Below, piece after piece: positions 1-6,774 of a DNA stretch of 16,551 nucleotides. This stretch comes from JAXGTD01 sp040775095 (GTDB taxonomy: Bacteria > Pseudomonadota > Gammaproteobacteria > Chromatiales > Chromatiaceae), in assembly GCA_040775095.1 (NCBI GenBank), contig JAXGTD010000095.1, forward strand, positions 1 through 16,551. Direction: 5' to 3'. Numbering within the stretch: position 1 is the stretch's first letter; the number at the start of each line of letters is the position of its first letter. The notes beneath the pieces are model-generated. The model had not been told where the DNA came from. It was given only the letters and a program-made list of their open reading frames with translations, and made no database searches. The position numbers were made by a program, and so were the translations under genes.

Positions 1-1
1 G

Positions 2-142
2 GAGATGGTGATGCCGGGCGACAACGTGAAGATGGTGGTCAAGCTGATCGCGCCGATCGCGATGGAAGAGGGGCTGCGTTTCGCGGTTCGTGAAGGTGGC
101 CGCACCGTCGGGGCCGGCGTCGTCGCGAAGATCATCGAGTAA
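2..142 (+). CDS. tuf: Elongation factor Tu, C-terminal fragment (cut by window start)
   Basis: EF-Tu is the GTPase that delivers aminoacyl-tRNA to the ribosome. Only the last 46 codons are visible, reading in frame 2 to a TAA at 140-142. The end of domain 3 is recognisable from the segments EMVMPGDN, GLRFAVREGG and RTVGAGVV, which are near-invariant in bacterial EF-Tu. The gene stops five bases before rpsJ, so a copy of tuf sits directly at the head of the S10 block, as in many bacteria with fused str and S10 operons. Whether a second tuf copy exists elsewhere cannot be seen. The start and the GTPase domain lie outside the window. Confidence 0.97.
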   Translation, partial: EMVMPGDNVKMVVKLIAPIAMEEGLRFAVREGGRTVGAGVVAKIIE

Positions 143-147
143 TCGAC

Positions 148-459
148 ATGGCAAACCAAAGAATCCGAATCCGCCTCAAGGCGTTCGATCATCGACTGAT
201 CGACCAGTCCGCCCGGGAGATCGTCGATACGGCGAAGCGCACCGGCGCGCAGGTCCGCGGCCCCGTGCCGCTGCCTTCACGTCATGAGCGCTACACCATC
301 CTGATCTCGCCGCATGTCAACAAGGACGCGCGTGACCAGTACGAGCTGCGCACGCACAAGCGTCTGATGGACATCGTAGACCCGACGGACAAGACCGTCG
401 ACGCATTGATGAAGCTCGATCTCGCCGCCGGCGTCGACGTGCAGATCAAGCTCAGCTGA
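148..459 (+). CDS. rpsJ: 30S ribosomal protein S10 (NusE)
   Basis: S10 binds the 3' domain of 16S rRNA in the 30S head. It also acts as NusE with NusB in transcription antitermination. The 103-residue length matches E. coli S10. The family signature runs through residues 33-75, with GPVPLPSR and SPHVNKDARDQYE, followed by the conserved C-terminal stretch DLAAGVDVQI. The ATG at 148 follows the tuf stop by only five bases, so its ribosome binding site must lie inside the end of tuf. Only a weak purine stretch (GAG, 137-139) is seen there, which suggests translational coupling to tuf. No S10-type leader is present. Confidence 0.98.
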   Translation: MANQRIRIRLKAFDHRLIDQSAREIVDTAKRTGAQVRGPVPLPSRHERYTILISPHVNKDARDQYELRTHKRLMDIVDPTDKTVDALMKLDLAAGVDVQIKLS

Positions 460-470
460 GGATAACGACG

Positions 471-1124
471 ATGACGATTGGAGTGATCGGGCGTAAGGCA
501 GGAATGACCCGCATATTCGGCGAAGACGGCGTATCCGTGCCCGTCACCGTCATCGAGGTCACTCCTAACCGCGTCTCGCAGGTGAAGACGCTCGAGGACG
601 ACGGCTACCGGGCGATCCAGCTCGCCGTTGGCCAGCGCAAGGCCTCGCGTGTCACCAAGCCGATGGCGGGTCATTTTGCGAAGGCGGGAATCCAGGCCGG
701 CGCGGCCCTGCGCGAGTTTGCGCTGCAGGAGGGCGAGGGCGAAGACCTGCAGCCGGGCGGCGAGGTCACGCTTTCGATGTTCGAGGTGGGGCAGAAGGTC
801 GACGTGCGTGGGGTGACGAAGGGACGCGGTTTTGCCGGCGGAATTCGGCGCCACCATTTCGCCGGTCAGGACGTGACGCACGGCAACTCGCTGTCGCATC
901 GCGCGCCGGGCTCCATCGGCCAGTGCCAGACCCCGGGGCGCGTGTTCAAGGGCAAGCGCATGGCGGGCCAGATGGGTAACGTCAACCGGTGTCAGCAGAA
1001 CCTCGAGGTCGTGCGCGTCGACGGCGAGCGCCATCTGCTGTTGGTCCGTGGCGCCGTTCCCGGTCCAGCCGGGGGGCGGTTGGTCGTGGTGCCCTCGGTC
1101 AAGCAAAAGAGTAAGAAGGGCTGA
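471..1124 (+). CDS. rplC: 50S ribosomal protein L3
   Basis: L3 is an early-assembly 50S protein whose long loop reaches toward the peptidyl transferase centre. It has 217 residues, slightly longer than the E. coli protein (209). The N-terminal GRKAGMTRIF and the central loop with THGNSLSHR (136-144), GSIGQCQTPG (147-156) and GKRMAGQMGN are diagnostic. Gln153 aligns with the glutamine that PrmB methylates in E. coli L3 (Gln150), so the modification site is kept. The C-terminus ends in an extra basic tail (KQKSKKG). The Shine-Dalgarno GAGGA overlaps the rpsJ stop codon, which fixes the ATG at 471 and suggests coupling. Confidence 0.98.
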   Translation: MTIGVIGRKAGMTRIFGEDGVSVPVTVIEVTPNRVSQVKTLEDDGYRAIQLAVGQRKASRVTKPMAGHFAKAGIQAGAALREFALQEGEGEDLQPGGEVTLSMFEVGQKVDVRGVTKGRGFAGGIRRHHFAGQDVTHGNSLSHRAPGSIGQCQTPGRVFKGKRMAGQMGNVNRCQQNLEVVRVDGERHLLLVRGAVPGPAGGRLVVVPSVKQKSKKG

Positions 1125-1129
1125 GCATC

Positions 1130-1744
1130 ATGGAACTGGCAACACGAAATGCAAGCGGTGCCGTTGGCACGGTGGAGGTCTCCGAGAGCGTATTCGGGGT
1201 CGAGTACCGGCCGAGCCTGATCCATCAGGTCGTCGCCGCCTATCTGGCTGGCGGACGCTCTGGCACCAAGGCACAGAAGAATCGCTCCGCCGTCAGCGGC
1301 GGCGGCGCAAAGCCGTTCCGCCAGAAGGGCACCGGCCGGGCACGCGCCGGCACCTCGCGCAGCCCCTTGTGGCGCTCCGGTGGGGTGACGTTCGCGGCGC
1401 AGCCGCGCGGCTATCGGCAGAAGGTCAACCGCAAGATGTATCGCGGTGCCGTGCGCTCGATTCTCTCCGAGCTGGTGCGTGCCGAGCGTCTGGTCGTGGT
1501 TCCGGAGCTCAGCCTCGCGGAGGCCAAGACCCGGGCGCTCGTGGCGAAGCTGGCCGAGCTGCAACTGACCGACGCCCTGATCGTGGTCGATGATTTCGAC
1601 GATCAGCTCTTTCTCGCCGCACGCAATCTTCCGGGCGTGGATGTCATGACCTCCTCGGAAGTGGATCCCGTCAGCATGATCGCGTTCGACCATCTGGTCG
1701 TCACCGAGGCCGCGCTGCGCAAACTCGAGGAGCGCCTGGCATGA
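1130..1744 (+). CDS. rplD: 50S ribosomal protein L4
   Basis: L4 binds 23S rRNA domain I, and its extended loop lines the nascent-peptide exit tunnel. In E. coli it also represses the S10 operon by acting on a leader RNA. The protein has 204 residues (E. coli 201). The tunnel loop is clear at residues 55-74, with VSGGGAKPFRQKGTGRARAG, the segment where erythromycin-resistance changes map in E. coli. The start is five bases after rplC, with AAGGG upstream inside rplC. The TGA stop overlaps the rplW ATG. Since no leader precedes rpsJ here, any regulatory activity of L4 would need a target upstream of this window. Confidence 0.98.
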   Translation: MELATRNASGAVGTVEVSESVFGVEYRPSLIHQVVAAYLAGGRSGTKAQKNRSAVSGGGAKPFRQKGTGRARAGTSRSPLWRSGGVTFAAQPRGYRQKVNRKMYRGAVRSILSELVRAERLVVVPELSLAEAKTRALVAKLAELQLTDALIVVDDFDDQLFLAARNLPGVDVMTSSEVDPVSMIAFDHLVVTEAALRKLEERLA

Positions 1745-2037
1745 ATCAGGAACGTTTAATGAAGGTGCTGTTGGGGCCGGTGGTGTCGGAGAAGTCGGCC
1801 CGGGCCGCTGATCTGAGCGCGCAGTACGTGTTTCGTGTTGTGCCGGATGCGACCAAGCGGGAGATCGGCAGGGCGGTGGAGCTGCTTTTCGATGTGCAGG
1901 TCGAGGGGGTGCAGGTCACGAACGTCAAGGGCAAGAACAAGCGCTTTGGCGGACGCATGGGCAAACGCCCGGACTGGCGCAAGGCATACGTGCGGCTCAA
2001 GCCCGGCCACGACATCGACTTTGGTGGCGGGGCCTAG
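1741..2037 (+). CDS. rplW: 50S ribosomal protein L23
   Basis: L23 sits at the mouth of the exit tunnel and is the docking point for trigger factor and SRP. The 98-residue length is normal. Conserved features are GPVVSEKS (residues 12-19), whose glutamate belongs to the trigger factor docking site in E. coli, and the basic loop KGKNKRFGGRMGKRPDWRKAYV near residues 62-83. The ATG at 1741 overlaps the rplD stop (ATGA). A second in-frame ATG lies at 1759, but the N-terminal NQERLMKVL matches the EERLLKVL of E. coli L23, so I keep the first start. Confidence 0.97.
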   Translation: MNQERLMKVLLGPVVSEKSARAADLSAQYVFRVVPDATKREIGRAVELLFDVQVEGVQVTNVKGKNKRFGGRMGKRPDWRKAYVRLKPGHDIDFGGGA

Positions 2038-2073
2038 GGTCGCGGTCACCAGGTACCAGACGGACATACGAAG

Positions 2074-2901
2074 ATGGCTATCGTAAAAACAAATCCGACG
2101 TCGGCCGGCCGGCGCTTTGTGGTCAAGGTCGTCAACGGCGATCTGCACAAGGGCGCGCCTCATGACGCGCTGATTGCGAAAAAGACGAAGAATGGCGGGC
2201 GCAACAACCTCGGGCGCGTGACCGTCCGGCACCGTGGTGGCGGACACAAGCAGCGCTATCGCCTGGTGGACTTCAAGCGCCGCAAGCAGGAGGTCCCGGC
2301 ACGGGTCGAACGCCTTGAGTACGATCCGAACCGCAGCGCGAATCTGGCGTTGCTGAAATACGCCGATGGTGAGTGGGCCTACATCATTGCGCCCAAGGGG
2401 CTACAGCCAGGGGCGACGGTGGTGTCCTCCGAGACCGCGGCGATCAGCCTCGGAAATTGCCTTCCGCTGCGAAACATTCCTGTCGGTACCGAGGTGCACT
2501 GTGTGGAGATGCGCCCGGGCAAGGGGGCGCAGATGGCCCGCGCGGCCGGCAGCTCGGTGCAGCTGATCGCCCGCGAGGGCGACTATGCCACGCTGCGTCT
2601 GCGCTCCGGTGAGATGCGCAAGGTTCATTCGGAATGCCGTGCGGTGATCGGCGCCGTCGGCAATGGCGAGCACAGTCTGCGCAAGCTTGGCAAGGCGGGC
2701 GCCACCCGCTGGCGCGGCGTGCGGCCAACGGTACGGGGCGTTGTCATGAATCCCGTCGACCACCCGCATGGCGGTGGTGAGGGTCGCACTTCCGGCGGTC
2801 GTCATCCGGTCAGCCCCTGGGGCACGCCCACCAAGGGTCATAAGACGCGGAGCAACAAGCGTACCGATGGAATGATTGTCCGCCGGCGCGGACGTAAATA
2901 G
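2074..2901 (+). CDS. rplB: 50S ribosomal protein L2
   Basis: L2 is one of the most conserved 50S proteins; it is needed for subunit association and peptidyl transferase assembly. The 275 residues compare with 273 in E. coli. Recognisable blocks are GRNNLGRVTVRHRGGGHK (42-59), the central SH3-like region, and NPVDHPHGGGEGRTSGG (226-242). His230 aligns with the functionally important His229 of E. coli L2. The C-terminus TRSNKRTDGMIVRRR is also typical. The gene follows rplW after a 36-base gap and has only a weak Shine-Dalgarno (GAAG at 2069-2072 region), with no stronger alternative start nearby. Confidence 0.98.
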   Translation: MAIVKTNPTSAGRRFVVKVVNGDLHKGAPHDALIAKKTKNGGRNNLGRVTVRHRGGGHKQRYRLVDFKRRKQEVPARVERLEYDPNRSANLALLKYADGEWAYIIAPKGLQPGATVVSSETAAISLGNCLPLRNIPVGTEVHCVEMRPGKGAQMARAAGSSVQLIAREGDYATLRLRSGEMRKVHSECRAVIGAVGNGEHSLRKLGKAGATRWRGVRPTVRGVVMNPVDHPHGGGEGRTSGGRHPVSPWGTPTKGHKTRSNKRTDGMIVRRRGRK

Positions 2902-2918
2902 ACGAGAGGATTGATTAC

Positions 2919-3197
2919 GTGGCACGTTCGATTCGTAAGGGTCCTTTCGTGGATCACCACCTGACCAAGAAGGTCGACGAGGCGGTTGCGCAGAACAGCA
3001 AGCGGCCGATCAAGACCTGGTCGCGGCGCTCGATGATTCTCCCGGAGATGGTTGGACTGACCATCGCGGTCTACAACGGTCGGCAGCACGTCCCGGTGCT
3101 GGTCAACGAGAACATGATCGGGCACAAGCTCGGGGAGTTCGCGCTGACCCGCACGTTCCGAGGTCATGCCGCGGACAAGAAGGCGAAGAAGCGCTGA
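2919..3197 (+). CDS. rpsS: 30S ribosomal protein S19 (GTG start)
   Basis: S19 forms a complex with S13 in the 30S head and contacts the A-site tRNA side. It has 92 residues, as in E. coli. The segments RSIRKGPFVD, KTWSRRSMI, NGRQHVPV and GHKLGEFALTRTFRGHAADKKAKK are family hallmarks. The start codon is GTG at 2919, preceded by a strong Shine-Dalgarno GAGAGGA at 2904-2910. No ATG fits the expected N-terminus, so the GTG is well supported. It is the only non-ATG start I assign in the ribosomal cluster. Confidence 0.97.
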   Translation: MARSIRKGPFVDHHLTKKVDEAVAQNSKRPIKTWSRRSMILPEMVGLTIAVYNGRQHVPVLVNENMIGHKLGEFALTRTFRGHAADKKAKKR

Positions 3198-3207
3198 GGA
3201 AACGACG

Positions 3208-3540
3208 ATGCAAGCGGAAGCAAAGCTCAAGTACGCCCGTATCTCGGCGCAAAAGGCTCGCTTGGTGGCTGACCAGATCCGGGGCCAGCGTGTCGAGCAG
3301 GCGCTCAACGACCTGACCTTCAGTACGAAGAAGGGCGCGGAGATGATCAAGAAGATCCTCGAGTCCGCGATCGCGAACGCCGAGCACAATGAGGGGGCAG
3401 ACGTCGACGATCTGCGCGTCGCCGAGATCCAGGTCGACGAGGGCCCGACGATGAAGCGCATCCGTGCCCGGGCCAAGGGGCGCTCGTCACGGATCCTCAA
3501 ACGCACCAGTCATATCACCCTGACGGTATCGGAAGGCTAA
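3208..3540 (+). CDS. rplV: 50S ribosomal protein L22
   Basis: L22 spans the 50S subunit and contributes a beta-hairpin to the exit tunnel. In E. coli, changes in that hairpin confer macrolide resistance. The reading frame is open upstream to an ATG at 3166, but that would lie within rpsS and add unrelated residues. The ATG at 3208 has a Shine-Dalgarno (TGAGGA) overlapping the rpsS stop and gives exactly 110 residues, the E. coli length. The N-terminus AKLKYARISAQKARLVADQI and the hairpin at about 80-100 (GPTMKRIRARAKGRSSRILK) are typical. Confidence 0.97.
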   Translation: MQAEAKLKYARISAQKARLVADQIRGQRVEQALNDLTFSTKKGAEMIKKILESAIANAEHNEGADVDDLRVAEIQVDEGPTMKRIRARAKGRSSRILKRTSHITLTVSEG

Positions 3541-3556
3541 GGGTCGGAGAAACAGT

Positions 3557-4237
3557 ATGGGGCAGAAAGTACATCCAATCGGGATCCGGCTCGGCATCGT
3601 CAAGGACTGGAATTCAAAATGGTATGCCAGTTCCAAGGACTATCCGGACCTGCTGAACGCGGATCTGAGCGTGCGCGCGTTTCTGAGAAAGAGGCTCGCC
3701 AACGCGTCGGTGAGCCGAATTCAGATCAACCGTCCGGCAAAGAACGCGCATATCACGATCCACACGGCACGTCCGGGTGTCGTGATCGGCAAGAAGGGCG
3801 AGGACATCGATAAGTTGCGCGTGGAGGTCTCCGAGCTCATGGGCATCCCGGTGCACATCAGCATCGAGGAGATTCGCAAGCCCGAGCTCGATGCGCAATT
3901 GGTTGCCGAAGGGATTGCCCAGCAGCTGGAGCGTCGCATCATGTTCCGCCGCGCGATGAAGCGCGCCGTGCAGAACACCATGCGGGTCGGTGCCGGGGGG
4001 ATTCGGGTCAACATCGCGGGCCGACTGAACGGGGCCGAGATCGCCCGTTCGGAGTGGTATCGCGAAGGGCGTGTTCCGCTGCACACCTTGCGGGCAGACA
4101 TCGACTACGGGTTTGCCGAGGCGCGCACGACCTACGGTGTGGTCGGCGTGAAGACCTGGATATTCCGCGGCGAGGTCTTCGGTGACATCACCGAGGATCA
4201 GGCGCAGGAGAAGAAGCGCCCCGGCAGGAGGGGCTGA
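3557..4237 (+). CDS. rpsC: 30S ribosomal protein S3
   Basis: S3 lies at the mRNA entry channel on the 30S solvent side and takes part in ribosomal helicase activity. It has 226 residues, a little shorter than the E. coli protein (233) because of a shorter C-terminal tail. The N-terminus MGQKVHPIGIRLG is diagnostic. A type II KH domain carries the GxxG loop as GKKG at 78-81. Arg131, Arg132 and Lys135 coincide exactly with the residues implicated in mRNA unwinding in E. coli. The C-terminal domain has GRLNGAEIARSEWYREG. The gene starts 16 bases after rplV with CGGAGA as Shine-Dalgarno. Confidence 0.98.
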   Translation: MGQKVHPIGIRLGIVKDWNSKWYASSKDYPDLLNADLSVRAFLRKRLANASVSRIQINRPAKNAHITIHTARPGVVIGKKGEDIDKLRVEVSELMGIPVHISIEEIRKPELDAQLVAEGIAQQLERRIMFRRAMKRAVQNTMRVGAGGIRVNIAGRLNGAEIARSEWYREGRVPLHTLRADIDYGFAEARTTYGVVGVKTWIFRGEVFGDITEDQAQEKKRPGRRG

Positions 4238-4240
4238 GCC

Positions 4241-4654
4241 ATGCTGCAACCGAAACGAACAAAATTCAGAAAACAGCACACGGGCCGTAACCGTGGCCTG
4301 GCCCAGAGCGGGAACAAGGTGAGCTTCGGCGACTTCGGACTCAAGGCGGTCGGTCGCGGCCGGCTCACCGCCCGACAGATCGAGGCCGCGCGCCGGGCGA
4401 TCACCAGAAAGGTTCGTCGTGGTGGCAAACTCTGGATCCGGGTGTTTCCCGATAAGCCCGTGTCGAAGAAGCCGCTCGAGGTTCGCATGGGTAAGGGTAA
4501 GGGCAATGTCGAGTATTGGGTCGCGTTGATCCAGCCGGGTCGGATGCTCTACGAGATCGAGGGCGTGACCGAGGACCTGGCGCGTGATGCGTTCCGCCTC
4601 GCCGCCGCCAAGCTGCCGATTCAGACCACCTTCGAGCGGAGGAATATCCTCTGA
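4241..4654 (+). CDS. rplP: 50S ribosomal protein L16
   Basis: L16 organises the A-site region of the 50S subunit and contacts the elbow of tRNA. The protein has 137 residues (E. coli 136). The N-terminal MLQPKRTKFRK and GRNRGLAQ, the central GLKAVGRGRLTARQIEAARRA (33-53) and VRMGKGKGNVEYWV (81-94) are near-identical to E. coli. Arg82 aligns with the arginine that the oxygenase RoxA/YcfD hydroxylates in E. coli (Arg81), so the modification site is present. It starts three bases after rpsC, and its TGA shares one base with the rpmC ATG. Confidence 0.98.
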   Translation: MLQPKRTKFRKQHTGRNRGLAQSGNKVSFGDFGLKAVGRGRLTARQIEAARRAITRKVRRGGKLWIRVFPDKPVSKKPLEVRMGKGKGNVEYWVALIQPGRMLYEIEGVTEDLARDAFRLAAAKLPIQTTFERRNIL

Positions 4655-4857
4655 TGGACGCGAAAGCATTGAGAGCCAAGCCGAAGGCGGAGCTACAGAC
4701 GCAGCTCATGGAGCTGCTCAAGGAGCAGTTCGGCCTGCGGATGCAACAAAGTACCGGCCAGTTGAGCAAACCCTCGCGGGTAAAGGCCGTGCGGCGGGAG
4801 ATCGCCCGCATCAAGACGATCATGACCGAGACCGAGGCGGGCGCCGGCAATGAGTGA
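4654..4857 (+). CDS. rpmC: 50S ribosomal protein L29
   Basis: L29 is a small helical-hairpin protein near the exit tunnel, next to L23. It has 67 residues (E. coli 63), with the typical MDAKALRAKPKAELQTQLME, the LKEQFGLRMQ helix and the second helix VKAVRREIARIKTIM. The ATG shares its A with the rplP stop codon (TGATG), and the 3' end overlaps rpsQ by eight bases. The gene is therefore locked between two overlapping neighbours, and its translation is probably coupled to both. Confidence 0.97.
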   Translation: MDAKALRAKPKAELQTQLMELLKEQFGLRMQQSTGQLSKPSRVKAVRREIARIKTIMTETEAGAGNE

Positions 4858-5107
4858 AGACAGCAACAACAAGATCATCACCGGTCGCGTGGTCAGCAGC
4901 GCGATGGACAAGACCATCACGGTGCTGGTGGAACGTCGCGTCAAGCACCCGCTGTACGGAAAGTTCATGCGCCGCTCTTCGAAGATCCACGCCCACGACG
5001 AGGCCAACGAGTGCAACGCGGGCGATTGGGTGCGGGTCGAGCAGTGCCGTCCGCTGTCCAAGACCAAGACATGGCGGCTGCTCGAGGTCGTCGAGAAGGC
5101 CCGCTGA
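4850..5107 (+). CDS. rpsQ: 30S ribosomal protein S17
   Basis: S17 is a primary 16S rRNA-binding protein with an OB fold, needed early in 30S assembly. The protein has 85 residues (E. coli 84). Recognisable segments are ITGRVVSSAMDKTITVLVERRVKHPLYGKF and the C-terminal CRPLSKTKTWRLLEVVEKA. The start codon lies inside the end of rpmC, and the overlap is eight bases. It is the last gene of the S10 block. The following 70-base gap is where E. coli places the spc promoter. Confidence 0.97.
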   Translation: MSEDSNNKIITGRVVSSAMDKTITVLVERRVKHPLYGKFMRRSSKIHAHDEANECNAGDWVRVEQCRPLSKTKTWRLLEVVEKAR

Positions 5108-5177
5108 GTCAGTCCTTTCTGGGGTGGGTCCGGTGTTACACCGGCGGTGACCCGGTGAGTCAAGATAGGTAACGACA
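5108..5177 (+). other. S10/spc junction with stem-loop
   Basis: This 70-base gap separates the S10 and spc blocks. It contains a perfect inverted repeat, CCGGTG (5130-5135) and CACCGG (5139-5144), around a three-base TTA loop. GGGT (5126-5129) can pair further with ACCC (5150-5153) if the intervening bases bulge. No run of T follows, so it is not a classic intrinsic terminator. I see no convincing -35/-10 pair. It could be an RNA processing or attenuation element, or simply a stable spacer. Confidence 0.5.
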
Positions 5178-5546
5178 ATGATACAGATGCAGACCCGGCT
5201 CAGCGTTGCCGACAACAGCGGCGCCCGCTCTGTTCAGTGCATTAAGGTACTGGGCGGCTCGCACCGTCGCTACGCGGGCATTGGCGACGTCATCAAGGTG
5301 ACGGTAAAAGACGCGATCCCGCGTGGCAAGGTCAAGAAGGGCGATGTGTTCAACGCCGTGGTCGTGCGTACCCGCAAGGGTGTGCGCCGTCCAGATGGGT
5401 CGTTGATCCGGTTCGACGGAAACGCCGCCGTCCTGCTGAACAATCAGCTGCAGCCCATCGGTACCCGCATCTTCGGACCGGTGACCAGGGAGCTGCGTGG
5501 CGAGCGGTTCATGAAGATTATCTCGCTTGCACCTGAAGTGCTCTAG
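5178..5546 (+). CDS. rplN: 50S ribosomal protein L14
   Basis: L14 sits at the subunit interface, where it forms a bridge to 16S rRNA and is the binding site of the silencing factor RsfS. The 122 residues compare with 123 in E. coli. The sequence is highly conserved: MIQMQTRLSVADNSGAR, KVLGGSHRRYAGIGD, IPRGKVKKGDV, VRTRKGVRRPDGS and the C-terminal FMKIISLAPEVL. It is the first gene of the spc block. The start is fixed by TAGGT (5166-5170) eight bases before the ATG. Confidence 0.98.
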   Translation: MIQMQTRLSVADNSGARSVQCIKVLGGSHRRYAGIGDVIKVTVKDAIPRGKVKKGDVFNAVVVRTRKGVRRPDGSLIRFDGNAAVLLNNQLQPIGTRIFGPVTRELRGERFMKIISLAPEVL

Positions 5547-5587
5547 TCGGTACTGGGCAGTCGAGCGGCGGAAAGGGTTCACTTACG

Positions 5588-5905
5588 ATGCGCAAGATCA
5601 AGGTTGGCGACGATGTCATGGTCATCGCCGGTAAAGACAAGGGTAAGCGCGGCACCGTGCTCAAGGTGGTTGCTGGCGATCGGTTGGTTGTCGAAAACGT
5701 CAACATGGCCAAGAAGCACCAGAAGCCAAACCCGCAGCGCGGTATTGCTGGAGGCATCGTCGATAAAGAGATGCCCGTGCACATCTCCAACCTGGCCCTC
5801 TACAACCCCGCGACCGGGCAGGGCGACCGGGTGGGCTTCAGGGTCTTGGGAGATGGCCGGAAGGTGCGCGTGTTCAAGTCCGACGGCGAAGTCGTTGACG
5901 TCTAA
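5588..5905 (+). CDS. rplX: 50S ribosomal protein L24
   Basis: L24 is an assembly-initiating 50S protein with a KOW motif. It has 105 residues (E. coli 104). The KOW region is visible as KVGDDVMVIAGKDKGKRGTVLKV at about 5-27, followed by VENVNMAKKHQKPNPQRGIAGGI and KEMPVHISNLALYNP. The 41-base gap before it is unremarkable and carries a GAAAGGG stretch about ten bases before the ATG. The gene ends 14 bases before rplE. Confidence 0.98.
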   Translation: MRKIKVGDDVMVIAGKDKGKRGTVLKVVAGDRLVVENVNMAKKHQKPNPQRGIAGGIVDKEMPVHISNLALYNPATGQGDRVGFRVLGDGRKVRVFKSDGEVVDV

Positions 5906-5919
5906 TTCGGAATAACGCT

Positions 5920-6459
5920 ATGTCTAGGTTGCAAACACTGTACAAAGAGCAGCTGGCGGGCGAACTGCGCGAACGCTTTGGCTTCAGCAGCGCCATGCAG
6001 GTGCCGCGAATCGAGAAGATTACGCTGAACATGGGCGTCGGGGAGGCCATCGCCGACAAGAAGATCATGGAGCACGCGGTGAAGGATCTCACCCAGATCT
6101 CGGGTCAGAAGCCGATCGTGACCAATGCTCGCAAGTCTGTTGCCGGTTTCAAGATCCGCGAGGGCTGGCCGATCGGGTGCAAAGTCACGCTGCGGCGTGA
6201 GCGGATGTACGAGTTCCTCGATCGCCTGGTCAACGTGGCTATCCCGCGTATCCGGGACTTTCGCGGCCTGAGCGCCAAGGCCTTCGATGGCCGTGGCAAC
6301 TACTCGATGGGTGTGCGTGAGCAGATCATCTTTCCCGAGATCGATTACGACAAGATCGATGCCTTGCGCGGGCTGGATATCACCATTACGACCAGCGCAA
6401 AAAACGACGCGGAGGGCCGCGCGTTGCTCGAGGCGTTCAAATTTCCGTTCAGGAGCTGA
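5920..6459 (+). CDS. rplE: 50S ribosomal protein L5
   Basis: L5 binds 5S rRNA and contacts the P-site tRNA and S13 across the subunit interface. Its 179 residues equal the E. coli length. Conserved blocks include the N-terminal LQTLYKEQLAGELRERFGF, VPRIEKITLNMGVGEA (27-42), NARKSVAGFKIREGWPIGCKVTLR and the C-terminal LDITITTSAKNDAEGRALLEAF. In E. coli, S8 represses the spc operon by binding near this start codon. I could not recognise an S8-like helix in the short 14-base gap upstream. Confidence 0.98.
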   Translation: MSRLQTLYKEQLAGELRERFGFSSAMQVPRIEKITLNMGVGEAIADKKIMEHAVKDLTQISGQKPIVTNARKSVAGFKIREGWPIGCKVTLRRERMYEFLDRLVNVAIPRIRDFRGLSAKAFDGRGNYSMGVREQIIFPEIDYDKIDALRGLDITITTSAKNDAEGRALLEAFKFPFRS

Positions 6460-6468
6460 GAAGGGTCC

Positions 6469-6774
6469 ATGGCGAAGAAGAGCATGATTGCGCGCGACCA
6501 CAAGCGCGTCCGCATTGTCCGTAAGCACGCCGCGAAGCGGTTGGCGCTGAAGGCGGTGATCAAGGACAGTACGGCCTCGTCGGAACAGATCGACGAGGCG
6601 GTGCTGGCCTTGCAGAAGCTACCGCGCGACGCCAGCCCAGTGCGTCAGCAGCGGCGCTGTCGGGTGACCGGCCGGCCGCACGCGGTGTACCGCAAGTTCG
6701 GTCTGAGTCGCAACAAGTTGCGTGAGGCGGTGATGCGCGGCGACGTGCCGGGTGTCGTGAAGGCAAGCTGGTAA
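6469..6774 (+). CDS. rpsN: 30S ribosomal protein S14, zinc-independent long form
   Basis: S14 is part of the 30S head near the A site. The 101-residue length and the single cysteine show the long C- form without a CxxC zinc ribbon, as in E. coli. The core RRCRVTGRPHAVYRKFGLSRNKLRE (62-86) and C-terminal GVVKASW are diagnostic. The start ATG at 6469 follows AGAAGGG. The gene ends 76 bases before rpsH, one of the larger gaps in the spc block. Confidence 0.98.
   Translation: MAKKSMIARDHKRVRIVRKHAAKRLALKAVIKDSTASSEQIDEAVLALQKLPRDASPVRQQRRCRVTGRPHAVYRKFGLSRNKLREAVMRGDVPGVVKASW

Noticed and set aside
3166..3207. Upstream ATG for rplV inside rpsS
   Set aside because: It would add 14 basic residues absent from the L22 family. 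The ATG at 3208 has a proper Shine-Dalgarno and gives the standard 110 residues.
3614..4669. A 351-codon open frame on the - strand opposite rpsC and rplP
   Set aside because: It is fully covered by two unmistakable ribosomal genes on the + strand. The frame is open only because of GC-rich third positions, and its composition shows no protein family.
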